Assembly: GCA_027355725.1 (NCBI GenBank)
Contig: DAIEHI010000166.1
Location: 1-40,729, forward strand
Direction: 5' to 3'
Origin: Acidimicrobiaceae bacterium
GTDB lineage: Bacteria; Actinomycetota; Acidimicrobiia; Acidimicrobiales; RAAP-2
Length of the DNA: 40,729 nucleotides
The position numbers were made by a program, and so were the translations under genes. The notes beneath the pieces were generated by a model. It was not told the DNA's origin. It did not search any database and saw only the letters and a list, made by a program, of their open reading frames with translations. Positions 6,770 to 16,411 of the stretch are shown here, piece by piece; the first letter of the stretch is position 1; each line of letters starts with the position of its first letter.

Positions 6770-8329
6770 CTACTTCTCGATTCGGTGCTCGCCCACTGAG
6801 CGGTCGGGGCGGGCAAATCCTTCGTAGAGCGCGCCCGCTACGACAATGATCACCATCACGAGCAACGTCACCCAGCCGTAGTTGAAGTAGGCACCGCGAC
6901 CGCTCGTCAGCGAGCTCGGCCACACGATGTTGAGCAGCATCACGAAGAGGTAGAGAGCACCCCCCAGGGCCACCGGGACGCCCCACTTGCCGAGCGAGAA
7001 GGTCCCATTCGGCACCCACCCTCGTCGACGCGCCACGAGCGAGCCGATCACGGTGAGCAGGAATGAGAGATAGATGCCCGAGGTCGCGAACGAGACGAGC
7101 GCGTAGAGCGCGTTGACGTGCGCGGGGTAGTCGAACCACAAGATGTGCACGTTGTGCGAGGGGTTCACGAGAACCAGGAGCAGGAACAAGAACGGTATGA
7201 CCGTGCCCACGATGATCGCGTTGACCGGCGTCTTGTGTCGGGGGTGCACCTGCTTGATCTTGTTCGAGAACGGCACTGCACCGTCTCGGGCGAGACCGAA
7301 GGCCACGCGCGCGCCCGCGCCCTGGACGGCGGTGCCGCAACTGAAGAACGCGATGATCACCATGATCAAGAAGAAGTCCTGGAGCCAACTCGGCAACGCA
7401 CTCAAGATGAACGGGATGCCTCCTCCGTTGATCATCGCACCGATTCCGGCCTTGGGTGTGGCGAGCAGGAGGCCGAGCACGAGGACGAAGGACGCGATGC
7501 CGCCGTAGAGCAGGGCATTGCGCATGGCCTTGGGGACCTGACGCGAGGCGTCCTTGGTCTCTTCTGCGATGTCACCCGCGGACTCGAAACCAAAGAAGAT
7601 GTACACGTTGGCGAGCACGGCGACCAACGCGGCCCCGGTCAGCCAGTGACCCCCGTAGTTGACCCCGAGGGGGTTGGTCGCCAAGTGCTCGACGCCCTGG
7701 CTTGAGAATGTGAAGCCGAAGCCTTGGTGGAATCCATGAATCGCGAGTGCGATGGCCACCCCGAACGTGCCGATGGTTTCTACGTAGACACCCAGGCCCG
7801 CGACGCGACCCATGATCTTCGCACCGACCGAGTTCAAGATCGCCGAGAGGATGATCATGATCGCAACGACAATGAAGATGGTCAGGTGATCACTCGGGTT
7901 GAGGTTGGTCTTGAACCAGATGTTCGAGAGGCTCGTCACGTAGCCAACGATCCCCGAGTCCACCGATGCCACCGTCGCCAGGAGTGCGAATCCGTAGATC
8001 CAGCCCACGAACCAGCCGTAGCGTGCCCCCACGTTGTACTTGCCGTACTGATAGAGCGCGCCCGAGAGAGGGTATTCACTCGCCAACTCACCAAAGACGA
8101 GGGCCACGAGCAGCATGAGCCCCACCACCACGGGCATGGTCCAGATGTATCTCGGACCACCCATTCCCACGCCCAAGGTGTAGAGCGAGTAGATCCCGAC
8201 CATGGGACTCAGGTACGCAAACGCCACCGAGAAGTTGTCGAAGAGCGAGAGGACTCGCGAGAGTTCCTGACGATAACCCAGCGCGGCGAGTCGATCGTGA
8301 TCGTGTGCTTCAGTGCCAATCTCGGACAT
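6770..8329 (-). CDS. APC-superfamily amino-acid permease
   Basis: A 519-residue polytopic membrane protein of the amino acid-polyamine-organocation superfamily. After a soluble N-terminus it has LSLFDNFSVAFAYLSPMVGI, like the first segment of APC transporters. It also has a conserved FGFESAGDIAEETKDASRQV block (about 255-275), typical of APC members. The glycine-rich first helix and 12 or more hydrophobic segments fit the BAT/GABA-permease-like branch. It would import amino acids or amines by proton symport. The ATG has an SD (AGGGAGGAC) directly upstream, and the gene stands alone. The substrate cannot be assigned; nearby nitrogen genes are over 20 kb away. Confidence 0.82.
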   Translation of the reverse strand: MSEIGTEAHDHDRLAALGYRQELSRVLSLFDNFSVAFAYLSPMVGIYSLYTLGVGMGGPRYIWTMPVVVGLMLLVALVFGELASEYPLSGALYQYGKYNVGARYGWFVGWIYGFALLATVASVDSGIVGYVTSLSNIWFKTNLNPSDHLTIFIVVAIMIILSAILNSVGAKIMGRVAGLGVYVETIGTFGVAIALAIHGFHQGFGFTFSSQGVEHLATNPLGVNYGGHWLTGAALVAVLANVYIFFGFESAGDIAEETKDASRQVPKAMRNALLYGGIASFVLVLGLLLATPKAGIGAMINGGGIPFILSALPSWLQDFFLIMVIIAFFSCGTAVQGAGARVAFGLARDGAVPFSNKIKQVHPRHKTPVNAIIVGTVIPFLFLLLVLVNPSHNVHILWFDYPAHVNALYALVSFATSGIYLSFLLTVIGSLVARRRGWVPNGTFSLGKWGVPVALGGALYLFVMLLNIVWPSSLTSGRGAYFNYGWVTLLVMVIIVVAGALYEGFARPDRSVGEHRIEK

Positions 8330-8574
8330 CTGTCCTCCCTAGACCCTCATTGAGTAGATACTTGGGTACGTTACCGAGGGCGCTGCATGAATTCGCGGAT
8401 GGGGCTCGATCAGCGCAACCACGACCACCAATCGTGATGAGTGCAGCGAACCTCGACGTCAGTGACGAGAACCCCGAAGGCGACCACCGGTCGACGAGTG
8501 CGTCAGCGTGTCATCAGCACTGACTTTGAAACCGGTCTCGAGCGACCAAGCGACCGATCTGATTGGAAAAGGCG
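8330..8574. other. Intergenic stretch with no gene recognised
   Basis: It holds the upstream region of the permease gene and the downstream flank of tRNA-Thr. I see no convincing reading frame, terminator or repeat here. Confidence 0.6.
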
Positions 8575-8650
<76 letters not shown>

Positions 8651-8701
8651 GCGACTAGAAAGACTACCCGATTGGTGGGTGCTGTCCCATTTGGCGGCCT
8701 T

Positions 8702-9790
8702 CTAGAGCTCCATCAGCGAGAGCATGAGATCGTTCAAGAGCAGGGTTTCATCAATGTTGGACGAGAGTCGCTGGCTCGACTCGAGGATCTCGTCAATCGC
8801 GCGAAGCGACGTCGAGACCCGATAGTCACTCTTCGAGTCACCCTCGGCCGCAGCGTCAAGAGCCTGAGCGAGGCGCTCACGGTACACATTGGTGAGCGCC
8901 GTCAGTCCGAAACGAAGTTCGTCGATTCGAAAACGCCGCTGTTCACGTTTGAACTGGGCTTCAATGTCGCGGCGATTCGCGACTGCCCGCTGGCCCCTGT
9001 CTCGCGCATCGGTACTTCGACGCTCGAGCTCTTGGTCCTGGAGGGCTTGCAGCGGGGCGACGGCGCGATCGAGCGACGCCGAGATCTCACTGGCGAGGGC
9101 CGCCGAGGTCGCTGGCGTGCCATTGAGGCGCTCGGGGATCGTACGCCACGACTCGATGCGTTCAGCGAGGGCCGCGTCTCGAACAATCACCCGTGCTCGA
9201 CGAAGATTCCCATTAGCCGCCGCCGAGGCGCGAAGCGCATCGTCGCTCTGGGCACCCTCACGCACGAGGATCGCCGCGAGATCGCCCGTACTCATGGCCT
9301 TGAGGCGTATCTCGACGCAGCGCGACACGACCGTGTCGAGCGCTTCTGGAACCTCTTCGGCGCTCAAGAGAAAGATGGTGCGCGCCGGCGGTTCTTCGAG
9401 CGATTTCAGCAATGCCGCCACCGAAGGCGATGAGCCCGTGGTCGTCAGCTCCACTTCTTCGAGCACCACGATCTGAAAGCCCGAACCGAGCGGTCGGCGC
9501 CGACTGACCCGGTCGGCTTCTCGAAGGTCATCAACCCGCCACGACACTCCCGCTCGCTCGGCGAAGTACACATCGGTGTCCTTGCCCTCAAGGACGAGCC
9601 GGCACGCCTCACATTCGCCACAGCCGTGTTGTGGACACTGCAGGGCCGCAGCGAACGCCACCACGGCATCGTGCAAGCTCGATCCCACCGGTCCCGTGAA
9701 GAGAAAAGCGTGTACGGGGCTGCGCACGAGCTGGCGCATTGTCGAAACGGCGTCGTCTTGACCAATCAGTGAAGAAAAGACGTCACCCAT
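8702..9790 (-). CDS. holB: DNA polymerase III subunit delta' (clamp loader)
   Basis: A 362-residue clamp-loader subunit that helps the gamma/tau complex load the beta clamp. The start MGDVFSSLIGQDDAVSTM at 9790 matches the family N-terminus, and an upstream extension of the frame is not conserved. The Walker A position reads TGPVGSSLHD (32-41) without the Lys-Thr/Ser pair, as expected for a delta' subunit that does not hydrolyse ATP. A zinc-binding cluster has Cys52, Cys57, Cys60 and Cys63 (CPQHGCGECEAC). The sensor-like segment LLKSLEEPPARTIFLL follows. The C-terminal third is charged and probably helical. Its start overlaps the tmk 3' end by 8 bp. Confidence 0.9.
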   Translation of the reverse strand: MGDVFSSLIGQDDAVSTMRQLVRSPVHAFLFTGPVGSSLHDAVVAFAAALQCPQHGCGECEACRLVLEGKDTDVYFAERAGVSWRVDDLREADRVSRRRPLGSGFQIVVLEEVELTTTGSSPSVAALLKSLEEPPARTIFLLSAEEVPEALDTVVSRCVEIRLKAMSTGDLAAILVREGAQSDDALRASAAANGNLRRARVIVRDAALAERIESWRTIPERLNGTPATSAALASEISASLDRAVAPLQALQDQELERRSTDARDRGQRAVANRRDIEAQFKREQRRFRIDELRFGLTALTNVYRERLAQALDAAAEGDSKSDYRVSTSLRAIDEILESSQRLSSNIDETLLLNDLMLSLMEL

Positions 9791-10394
9791 GCGACCACGC
9801 GAGATCCGCCACTCGATCATCAATGGCGGCGGCGACGTCCTGTTCGCTCTTTGAACCGTCGATGATGAACCACTGGTCCCCATACGCATCGGCAAGTTCG
9901 AGGTAACCCTCGCGAACTCGTGCGTGAAAGTCCAAGTCAGCGGATTCAAAGCGGTCCTTCGCGTCGCGCGCTCGGCGCTCGTTCGCGACGTCGAGGTCGA
10001 TGTCGAGCAGGATCGTCAGGTCCGGCAAGCACGAGCCGATCGCGATCTCGGTCGCGGCGCGCAGATCTACGAGGTCGACTCCGCGGCCGTAACCCTGGTA
10101 CGCGAGGGTCGAGGCGAAGTACCGGTCCAAGACCACGTCTCGCCCGCGTTCGAGGTTCGGCTCTATGACCGAGCGGACGTGGTGCGACCGATCCGAGAGC
10201 ATCAACAACGCTTCTGTCTCGGGCTCCATGTGCAATGACGCGTCGAGGAGCCAGTGTCGAAGGTCGGCTCCCAGTGCGCTGTCGCCGGGTTCGAAGGCGA
10301 AGTGCGCGTTATGCATCGCGGCGATCCTTCGCGCTTGGGTGCTCTTGCCACTGGCGTCGATGCCCTCAAAGACGAGGAACAGACCTCGTCGCAT
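9783..10394 (-). CDS. tmk: Thymidylate kinase
   Basis: dTMP kinase, 203 aa, converting dTMP to dTDP for DNA synthesis. The P-loop is EGIDASGKST (10-19). The DRY block is present as LDRYFASTLAYQG and is followed by PDLTILLDID. The lid region RRARDAKDRFES is near residue 140. The usual TREPGGT motif is shortened to FEPGDS. It sits between topA and holB in an order common in Actinomycetota. Its ATG overlaps the topA stop (10392-10396), so expression is coupled. Confidence 0.93.
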   Translation of the reverse strand: MRRGLFLVFEGIDASGKSTQARRIAAMHNAHFAFEPGDSALGADLRHWLLDASLHMEPETEALLMLSDRSHHVRSVIEPNLERGRDVVLDRYFASTLAYQGYGRGVDLVDLRAATEIAIGSCLPDLTILLDIDLDVANERRARDAKDRFESADLDFHARVREGYLELADAYGDQWFIIDGSKSEQDVAAAIDDRVADLAWSHG

Positions 10395-13150
10395 TACTCG
10401 CCCTCATCGGGCCGCGCCTTCGCGGCGAGGGTCGCGTTGGCCTTGGCCCCCTTTGACACTGCGGCGCGCTTCGCTGCTCCGGTCGTTTTTTTCGCGGTCG
10501 ACTTCTTCGCGGTTGTCTTCTTCGCCGCCTTCTTCACGGCTTTGCGCGGTCGCGATGAGGGCTCGGCGTTGCGGCGTTCGGCGAGCAATTCGCACGCACG
10601 ATCGAGCGAGATCGTCTCTGGGGTGTCACCCAATCGAAGGGTGGCGTTGGTCTCACCGTCGGTGACGTAGAGACCAAAGCGACCACTTCTCACAACGACC
10701 TGCTTCTTGGTCACCGGGTCCTCGCCGAGTTCTTTCAACGGACCCGCGGCGGCGCGGCGTCCGCGCTGCTTTGGCTGTGCGAGCAGCGCCAACGCGCTCG
10801 CGAGGTCGATTGCGAAGATCTGATCTTCGTCTTCGAGCGAGCGGGTCTCCTTGCCCCACGTGAGATAGGGACCGTAACGGCCATTCTGGGCGAGGATCTT
10901 GTCGCCGCCCTCGGGGTGATCGCCCACGACTCGAGGCAGCGACAGCAGTCTCTTCGCGTCTTCGAGGGTGAGCGTCTCGGGCTTCATCGTCGAAAAGAGC
11001 GAAGCGGTCTTGGGCTTCTGCTTCGGGTCGGTCATCTCGCCGACCTGGACGTAGGGGCCGTAGCGGCCCGCCTTCAAGAAGATCGTCTCGCCGGTACTCT
11101 CGTCGATCCCGAGTTCACGGTCATTACTCGGTGCCGCAAGGAGCTCGAGGGCGTGTTGCACACTGAGCGAATCGGGCTCGGTCGCCTCGGGGATCGAGAC
11201 ACGGTCCTCGCCGTGAATCAGGTAGGGACCGTAGCGACCCGATCGCACCGACACCGCGAGCCCGTCTGGCGCGGTGCCAAGGGCAATCGAGTTGATGGCG
11301 GCGAAGTCGAATTCGAGGTCACCGTGGGTCATGTGCTCAAGTCCGCTCTTGGCGAGTTCGGTGTCCGCTGACGGGTCGCCGAAATAGAAGCGGTGGAGCC
11401 ATGGCTCGAGGTCCTGCTTGCCTTCGGCGATCTCGTCGAGTTGGCTCTCCATGGCGGCGGTGAACTGGTAGTCGACCAGGTCGGCGAAGTAATGCTCGAG
11501 CAGATTCACCACGGCGAAGGCGCGAAACGCCGGGACGAGGGACTTGCCCTTCTTCCACACGTACCCACGCCGATCGATCGTCTTCATGACCGACGCGTAC
11601 GTCGAGGGTCGACCAATACCGAGGTCCTCCAACTTCTTGATCAGTGTCGCCTCGGAGTAACGGTCCGGGGGCTGGGTGTCGTGACCCTTTGCCTCGCTGC
11701 TCTCGACGGGCACCGTCTCGCCCTCGCTGAGCGCTGGCAGGATTCGCTCCTGGTCCGCGAGCTCCGCTTCGGGGTCGTCTGTCCCTTCGACGTAGGCCCG
11801 GCGAAATCCGGGGAACTCAATACGCATCCCAGTCGCGGCGAGCGCGACCTCCACGTCGCCGGTGAAATCCGCCACGTTCGAGAGTGTTGCGAGCAAGCGG
11901 ACCTTGTCCTGGGTGAGTCGCGCATCGACCATCTGGGAGGCAATGGTTCGCTTCCAGATGAGGTCGTAGACCGCCAACTCGTCACCACCCAGACTGGCGT
12001 GGGCTTCGTCGAGCGTGCGAAACGACTCACCGGCCGGGCGAATGGCTTCGTGCGCCTCTTGGGCGTTCTTCACCTTGCGGTCGTAGCGACGAGGGGTCTC
12101 TGCGACGTAGTCATCACCGAACATGGACGCCGCCATTGACCGCGCGGCCGAGATGGCCTCGTCGGACAAGGTCGTCGAGTCCGTTCGCATGTACGTGATC
12201 CAACCCTGCTCGTAGAGTCGTTGAGCGGCGCGCATCGTGCGCTCGGGATCGAAGCGTAATTTTCGACTCGCTTCGATCTGCAATGAGGACGTCATGAAAG
12301 GTGGCTGGGGACGCTGGGTGCGCGGCGTCGACGCGATCGACGAAATTTGCACCTGCGCGCCGAGCAGCCGCTCGGCAATGGCGTTGGCCGCCACTTCGCT
12401 CAACACTTCAACAGACGCCTTGGCCTCGAGTCGACCCGAGGCGTCGAAGTTCTTGCCCGTGGCGAGGTTGAGTCCGTTCACCGATTCGAGTGTCGCTTCA
12501 AAGCTCGCACTCTTCGCACGAAGCTGGGCCGTTACGTCGAACCACGTCGCAGAGGTGAACGCCATACGCTCACGCTCTCGTTCACAGACCAAACGGATGG
12601 CCACTGACTGGACTCGACCCGCTGATCGGGCCTTGTCGACCGCGCGCCACAGCACCGGCGAGACCTCGTAGCCCACGAGTCGGTCAAGGAATCGTCGACC
12701 CTCTTGAGCGTCGACGAGTCGAAGATCGAGGTCGCGCGTCTCACTCACCGCGCGCGCAATAGCCGCGGGGGTGATCTCGTGAAAGACCATTCGCTTCACC
12801 GGGACCTTCGGGTTGAGGACCTCCTGGAGGTGCCAGGCAATGGCCTCGCCTTCGCGGTCTTCGTCGGTTGCGAGGTAGAGCTCGTCGACCTGCTTGAGGG
12901 CGGTCTTCAATTCCGACACGATCTTCTTGCGGTCGCTCGAAATGACGTAAACGGGCTTGAAGTGGTCGTTCACGTTGATGCCGAGTCGCGCCCACTTCTC
13001 GCCCTTGACCGAGGCGGGGATGTCAGCCGCGCTCTGGGGCAGGTCTCGAATATGGCCAATGGAGGGCTTGACGATGTAGTCAGGACCGAGCATGCCCTGA
13101 ATGCGCGTGGCTTTTGCCACAGATTCAACAATGACGAGGGCCCTGGCCAT
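10394..13150 (-). CDS. topA: DNA topoisomerase I with Lys/Ala-rich C-terminal tail
   Basis: Type IA topoisomerase, 918 aa, that relaxes negative supercoils. The TOPRIM domain starts MARALVIVESVAKA and has the acidic ATDEDREGEA motif (94-103). The catalytic tyrosine is Tyr320 in GWITYMRTDS. The C-terminal part has four related repeats with the core GRYGPY or GRFGLY (in the last 350 residues), as in actinobacterial TopA. It ends in a tail rich in KKA, KKTTAKKS and AAK units (about residues 865-918) of the kind linked in this phylum to DNA binding and processivity. The start at 13150 follows AGAGAGG; an ATG at 13159 is also in frame. It heads the topA-tmk-holB unit. Confidence 0.95.
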   Translation of the reverse strand: MARALVIVESVAKATRIQGMLGPDYIVKPSIGHIRDLPQSAADIPASVKGEKWARLGINVNDHFKPVYVISSDRKKIVSELKTALKQVDELYLATDEDREGEAIAWHLQEVLNPKVPVKRMVFHEITPAAIARAVSETRDLDLRLVDAQEGRRFLDRLVGYEVSPVLWRAVDKARSAGRVQSVAIRLVCERERERMAFTSATWFDVTAQLRAKSASFEATLESVNGLNLATGKNFDASGRLEAKASVEVLSEVAANAIAERLLGAQVQISSIASTPRTQRPQPPFMTSSLQIEASRKLRFDPERTMRAAQRLYEQGWITYMRTDSTTLSDEAISAARSMAASMFGDDYVAETPRRYDRKVKNAQEAHEAIRPAGESFRTLDEAHASLGGDELAVYDLIWKRTIASQMVDARLTQDKVRLLATLSNVADFTGDVEVALAATGMRIEFPGFRRAYVEGTDDPEAELADQERILPALSEGETVPVESSEAKGHDTQPPDRYSEATLIKKLEDLGIGRPSTYASVMKTIDRRGYVWKKGKSLVPAFRAFAVVNLLEHYFADLVDYQFTAAMESQLDEIAEGKQDLEPWLHRFYFGDPSADTELAKSGLEHMTHGDLEFDFAAINSIALGTAPDGLAVSVRSGRYGPYLIHGEDRVSIPEATEPDSLSVQHALELLAAPSNDRELGIDESTGETIFLKAGRYGPYVQVGEMTDPKQKPKTASLFSTMKPETLTLEDAKRLLSLPRVVGDHPEGGDKILAQNGRYGPYLTWGKETRSLEDEDQIFAIDLASALALLAQPKQRGRRAAAGPLKELGEDPVTKKQVVVRSGRFGLYVTDGETNATLRLGDTPETISLDRACELLAERRNAEPSSRPRKAVKKAAKKTTAKKSTAKKTTGAAKRAAVSKGAKANATLAAKARPDEGE

Positions 13151-13305
13151 ACTCACCACCTCTCTGCATCGATCGACGTCCTCATGGACGCCTCGTTCGC
13201 TCTACAAGATAGACAGGTCTGGAACCTCACTACGCTCATTAGCGGCGCACCCCGGTGTCGTGATGCTCGATTTCCTAGTCCGTTACTGATAAATAGGCCC
13301 GTTGA

Positions 13306-15678
13306 TCACTGTTCCTCGCCCTGGGGCGCGGCGACGATTTCGTACTGGGGGTTGAGGATCACCGCTTCACGACGAAGCGAGGTGACGGTGCCCTTCACGA
13401 GCAGCCTCGTCCCGCGTTCGATGCCTGGAACGTTCGAGCGACCCTGGAAGACCAGGGTCACCGAGCCGGTGTTGTCAGCAATGACGCAGCGCAGCTCATT
13501 GAGTCCACGCTCCTTGGTGATGGTCATGGCCTTCACGCGTCCGGCGATCTCTGCGAAGTTGCGCTCTCTCAGCCCGCCGATCGGCGCGGCGTCGCCGGAC
13601 CGCTCGGCCAGCTTGACGTCCGCTTCGAGGTGCGCGTCCTCACGAAGACCCCCGCGCACGACTTCATCACTGATCGGTGCCTCCTGGACGTCGCCTTCGG
13701 CGAGACGGGTGCGGCCCGAACGGTACGGGATGATGGTCGCCGCCGTTCTGGGCACGTGCATCACCGCTCCCGCAATGGAGTCGGCCGTTCGGTCATGCAG
13801 CAGTCGCTGCAGGCGAGAGACGAAGCCCTTGCGCGGCAGGATCACCATGCAGAACACGTCAGGGTCGCGCACCACATCGGCCACTAATTCCAGTGCCGCA
13901 CGGTCGAGGCGGCGGTCCTCACACTCAACCACCTCGAGGCTGATTCCGGCTGATGCAGTGTTGGTTGCGCCCCAGCGTCCTTCGAGGCGTTTGGTAACGA
14001 TGGGGTCGATGTCGAAGTGCACGGCGCGGATCGAATACGCGTTCAACGTGTTGCAGTACTGCAGGGCTCGCTCGGTCGCGAGGTCGTAGGTGTCAACGAA
14101 GACCACCACTCGGTTCATGCGGATCTGCATCTTCTCGCTCGTGGCATTGGCTTCGAAGGCACGCACCTCTCGCTCGTACTGCTTGTTGAAGCGCAGCAGC
14201 GCCCAGTACATGATCGGTCCCACCACCGCGATGATCCACGCGCCTTCTTTGAACTTCGCGATCAGGAATATCAGGACCACAATCGCGGTGACGGTCGCGG
14301 AGAGGGCGTTGACGAACACTCCGAGACGCCACTTGCCGGCACGCTCGCGCAGGTGACGAGCCACCATGCCAGCGCCGGCCAGGGTGAAGCCGGTGAACAC
14401 ACCAATGGCGTAGAGCGCGATGAGGGCGTTGACCTTCGCGTCAAAGACAATGATCAAGGTCAGTGAGACCACCCCGAGCACGATGATGCCGTTGGAGAAA
14501 GCGAGACGGTGGCCTCTCTTCGTGAGTTGACGCGGCAGGTACTTGTCGGTCGCCACGTAGTTCGCGAGGAATGGAAAGCCGTTGAAGGACGTGTTGCCAC
14601 CGGTGTAAAGGATGAGCAACGTCGCGAGTTGCACGAGGTAGAAGACCGTCGAGCCCATGCCCGTCGAGCCAAAGACCGCGCGAACCTCTTGGCTGACGAC
14701 TGTGGGTGTGCCCGCCTCGTAGGGCAGGGCGTGGGTCCATGCGGCGAGCAGGGTCGTGCCGAGCAGGAGAAAGGCGAGGATGCTCGACATCAAGAGCAGC
14801 GTCTTACGAGCGTTCTTCCACTCGGGACGGCGAAAACTCGCCACGCCGTTCGAGATCGCCTCGAGACCGGTGAGCGACGAACCCCCGTTCGCGTACGCGC
14901 GCAACAACGAGATGAAGGCGAGCCCCATGAGGATGCCCGTGCCCTTTTGTCCGAGGTGACCACCCACCAGTTTGCTGGCCTCGGGCTGGGCGAGGAAGTG
15001 CAAGGATCCGCTGAACTTCTTCACGTAACCAACGATGATGGTCAGCGACAACATCGTTATGTAGAAGTAGGTCGGGAACGCGAAGTAGCTCCCCGCCTCT
15101 TTCAGGCCGCGCAGGTTCCCGTAGATCAAGAGCAGCACGACGCCCACCGTGATCTCAAGGGTGAAGGGCGCGAGCGAGGGCACGGCACTCGTGAGCGCGG
15201 CAGTACCCGCTGCGCACTGCACCGCGACGGTCACGGTGTAGTCGATCAAGAGCGAGACCGCGGCGATCTGTGCGACTTTGGGACCGAAGTTCTCACGCGC
15301 CACCACGTACGAGCCACCCGCGGTCGTGTAGTACTTGATCACGTCCAAGTACGAAGTCGTGACAAAGAACAAGACCCCGAGGATCACGAACATGATGGGC
15401 ACCACAAGGGCGAACGCGGCGAGGCCAATGTAGGGCGTCATCTGCGTGAGAATCTCTTCGGTGCCGTACGCCGAGGAGGAGATGCAGTCTGGTGCGAGCA
15501 CGCCCAACGCGACGAATCGGTTGAGACGCTCACCACTCAATTGTTCAGTGACGTAGGGCTTTCCAAGGAGAATTCTCTTCAGTCGGTATCCCAGTGACTC
15601 GGGATAGACCCTTGCGACATTTGCGTGAGAAGTCAGTACCGGGCTGCTCTTTGCTATCTGCTTATCGGCGTCTGACAC
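13306..15678 (-). CDS. KimA-like APC potassium permease fused to a C-terminal OB-fold domain
   Basis: A 790-residue protein from GTG 15678. Residues about 45-495 form the multi-spanning APC core with the KimA/YdaO-type start GVLAPDCISSSAYGTEEIL and TTAGGSYVVARENFGP. A cytosolic domain follows (about 515-690; MNRVVVFVDTYDLATERALQ). The last 90 residues (701-790) look like an OB-fold: AEIAGRVKAMTI, then VIADNTGSVTLVFQGRS, GIERGTRLLVKGTV and ILNPQYEIV. KimA proteins import K+ by proton symport. In mycobacteria a similar permease is divergent from the ceoB/ceoC TrkA pair with a free-standing OB-fold gene nearby, so here the two seem fused. Divergent trkA genes support a K+ role. Confidence 0.8.
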   Translation of the reverse strand: MSDADKQIAKSSPVLTSHANVARVYPESLGYRLKRILLGKPYVTEQLSGERLNRFVALGVLAPDCISSSAYGTEEILTQMTPYIGLAAFALVVPIMFVILGVLFFVTTSYLDVIKYYTTAGGSYVVARENFGPKVAQIAAVSLLIDYTVTVAVQCAAGTAALTSAVPSLAPFTLEITVGVVLLLIYGNLRGLKEAGSYFAFPTYFYITMLSLTIIVGYVKKFSGSLHFLAQPEASKLVGGHLGQKGTGILMGLAFISLLRAYANGGSSLTGLEAISNGVASFRRPEWKNARKTLLLMSSILAFLLLGTTLLAAWTHALPYEAGTPTVVSQEVRAVFGSTGMGSTVFYLVQLATLLILYTGGNTSFNGFPFLANYVATDKYLPRQLTKRGHRLAFSNGIIVLGVVSLTLIIVFDAKVNALIALYAIGVFTGFTLAGAGMVARHLRERAGKWRLGVFVNALSATVTAIVVLIFLIAKFKEGAWIIAVVGPIMYWALLRFNKQYEREVRAFEANATSEKMQIRMNRVVVFVDTYDLATERALQYCNTLNAYSIRAVHFDIDPIVTKRLEGRWGATNTASAGISLEVVECEDRRLDRAALELVADVVRDPDVFCMVILPRKGFVSRLQRLLHDRTADSIAGAVMHVPRTAATIIPYRSGRTRLAEGDVQEAPISDEVVRGGLREDAHLEADVKLAERSGDAAPIGGLRERNFAEIAGRVKAMTITKERGLNELRCVIADNTGSVTLVFQGRSNVPGIERGTRLLVKGTVTSLRREAVILNPQYEIVAAPQGEEQ

Positions 15679-15685
15679 GAGTTGT

Positions 15686-15691
15686 ACCTTA
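15686..15691 (-). promoter_or_regulatory. Leaderless -10 box of the KimA-like gene
   Basis: TAAGGT on the minus strand ends 7 nt before the GTG at 15678. The intergenic space to trkA is only 79 bp. Confidence 0.45.
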
Positions 15692-15757
15692 AGCGACTCA
15701 GTGGAGTGGGCACCAAGATACTTGCACCTTCGCCAACAAGTGTGGTCTTATAACGGT

Positions 15758-16411
15758 GTGCATATCGTTGTAGTCGGCTGTGGCCGCGTAGGTTCAGGGC
15801 TGGCAATGCAGCTTTCCGACGAGGGTCATTCGGTCGTCGTGATCGATAAGAATCGTGACGCGTTTCGCCGCCTGACGAGTTTCAACGGACAGACACTGTT
15901 CGGATCTGGCTTTGATCGCGACGTCCTCGCCAAGGCCGAGACGTCCCAGGCCGACGCACTCGCGGCAGTGACCCGAGGCGACAACACCAACATTCTTTGC
16001 GCACGCATTGCGCGCGACAACTACGGCGTGAAGAACGTCGTGGCACGCATTTATGACCCCCAGCGCGCTGAGATCTACATGAAATTGGGCATCCCCACGG
16101 TCGCGACGTCGTTGTGGACCACCCAACAGGTGAAGCGGTGGATCGTGCCGAGCGACGACTCGATTGAATGGACCGACTCGGTTGGCACCCTGCAACTCGT
16201 CGAACGGATACTGCCCGATGAGCTTGCCGGGCGCAAGCTCGAAGAACTCAATATCAACAACGACGTGCGCGTCGTGGGTCTGATCCGCGCGGGCGTTGGG
16301 CGAGTGGACGTCGACGGCCTGTTCGCGCAAGAAGACGACATCCTCGAGTTCATGGTGACCCCCCAAGGTCTGCATGAGCTTCGCGTAATGCTCGAAGGGG
16401 GCTTCGCGTGA
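15758..16411 (+). CDS. trkA: TrkA-type potassium regulatory subunit (first of two)
   Basis: A 217-residue RCK protein from the GTG at 15758. VHIVVVGCGRVGSGLA holds the Rossmann GxGxxG (7-12), and VVVIDKN supplies the acidic residue at the end of the second strand for NAD(H). A TrkA-C-like domain with NNDVRVVGLIRAG follows (about 165 onward). These cytosolic proteins gate Trk/Ktr-type or other K+ transporters in response to nucleotides. It overlaps the second trkA by 4 bp and is divergent from the KimA-like permease. No TrkH/KtrB channel subunit is in the window. An upstream extension to 15701 is unlikely. Confidence 0.88.
   Translation: MHIVVVGCGRVGSGLAMQLSDEGHSVVVIDKNRDAFRRLTSFNGQTLFGSGFDRDVLAKAETSQADALAAVTRGDNTNILCARIARDNYGVKNVVARIYDPQRAEIYMKLGIPTVATSLWTTQQVKRWIVPSDDSIEWTDSVGTLQLVERILPDELAGRKLEELNINNDVRVVGLIRAGVGRVDVDGLFAQEDDILEFMVTPQGLHELRVMLEGGFA

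Noticed and set aside
12704..14089. A 461-codon plus-strand frame spanning the topA 5' end and the KimA-like gene
   Set aside because: It crosses two real minus-strand genes and their intergenic promoter and shows no family motif.
15679..15757. A c-di-AMP (ydaO-type) riboswitch upstream of the KimA-like gene
   Set aside because: Only 79 bp separate the divergent starts, too short for this riboswitch. A -10 box 7 nt before the GTG implies no leader RNA.
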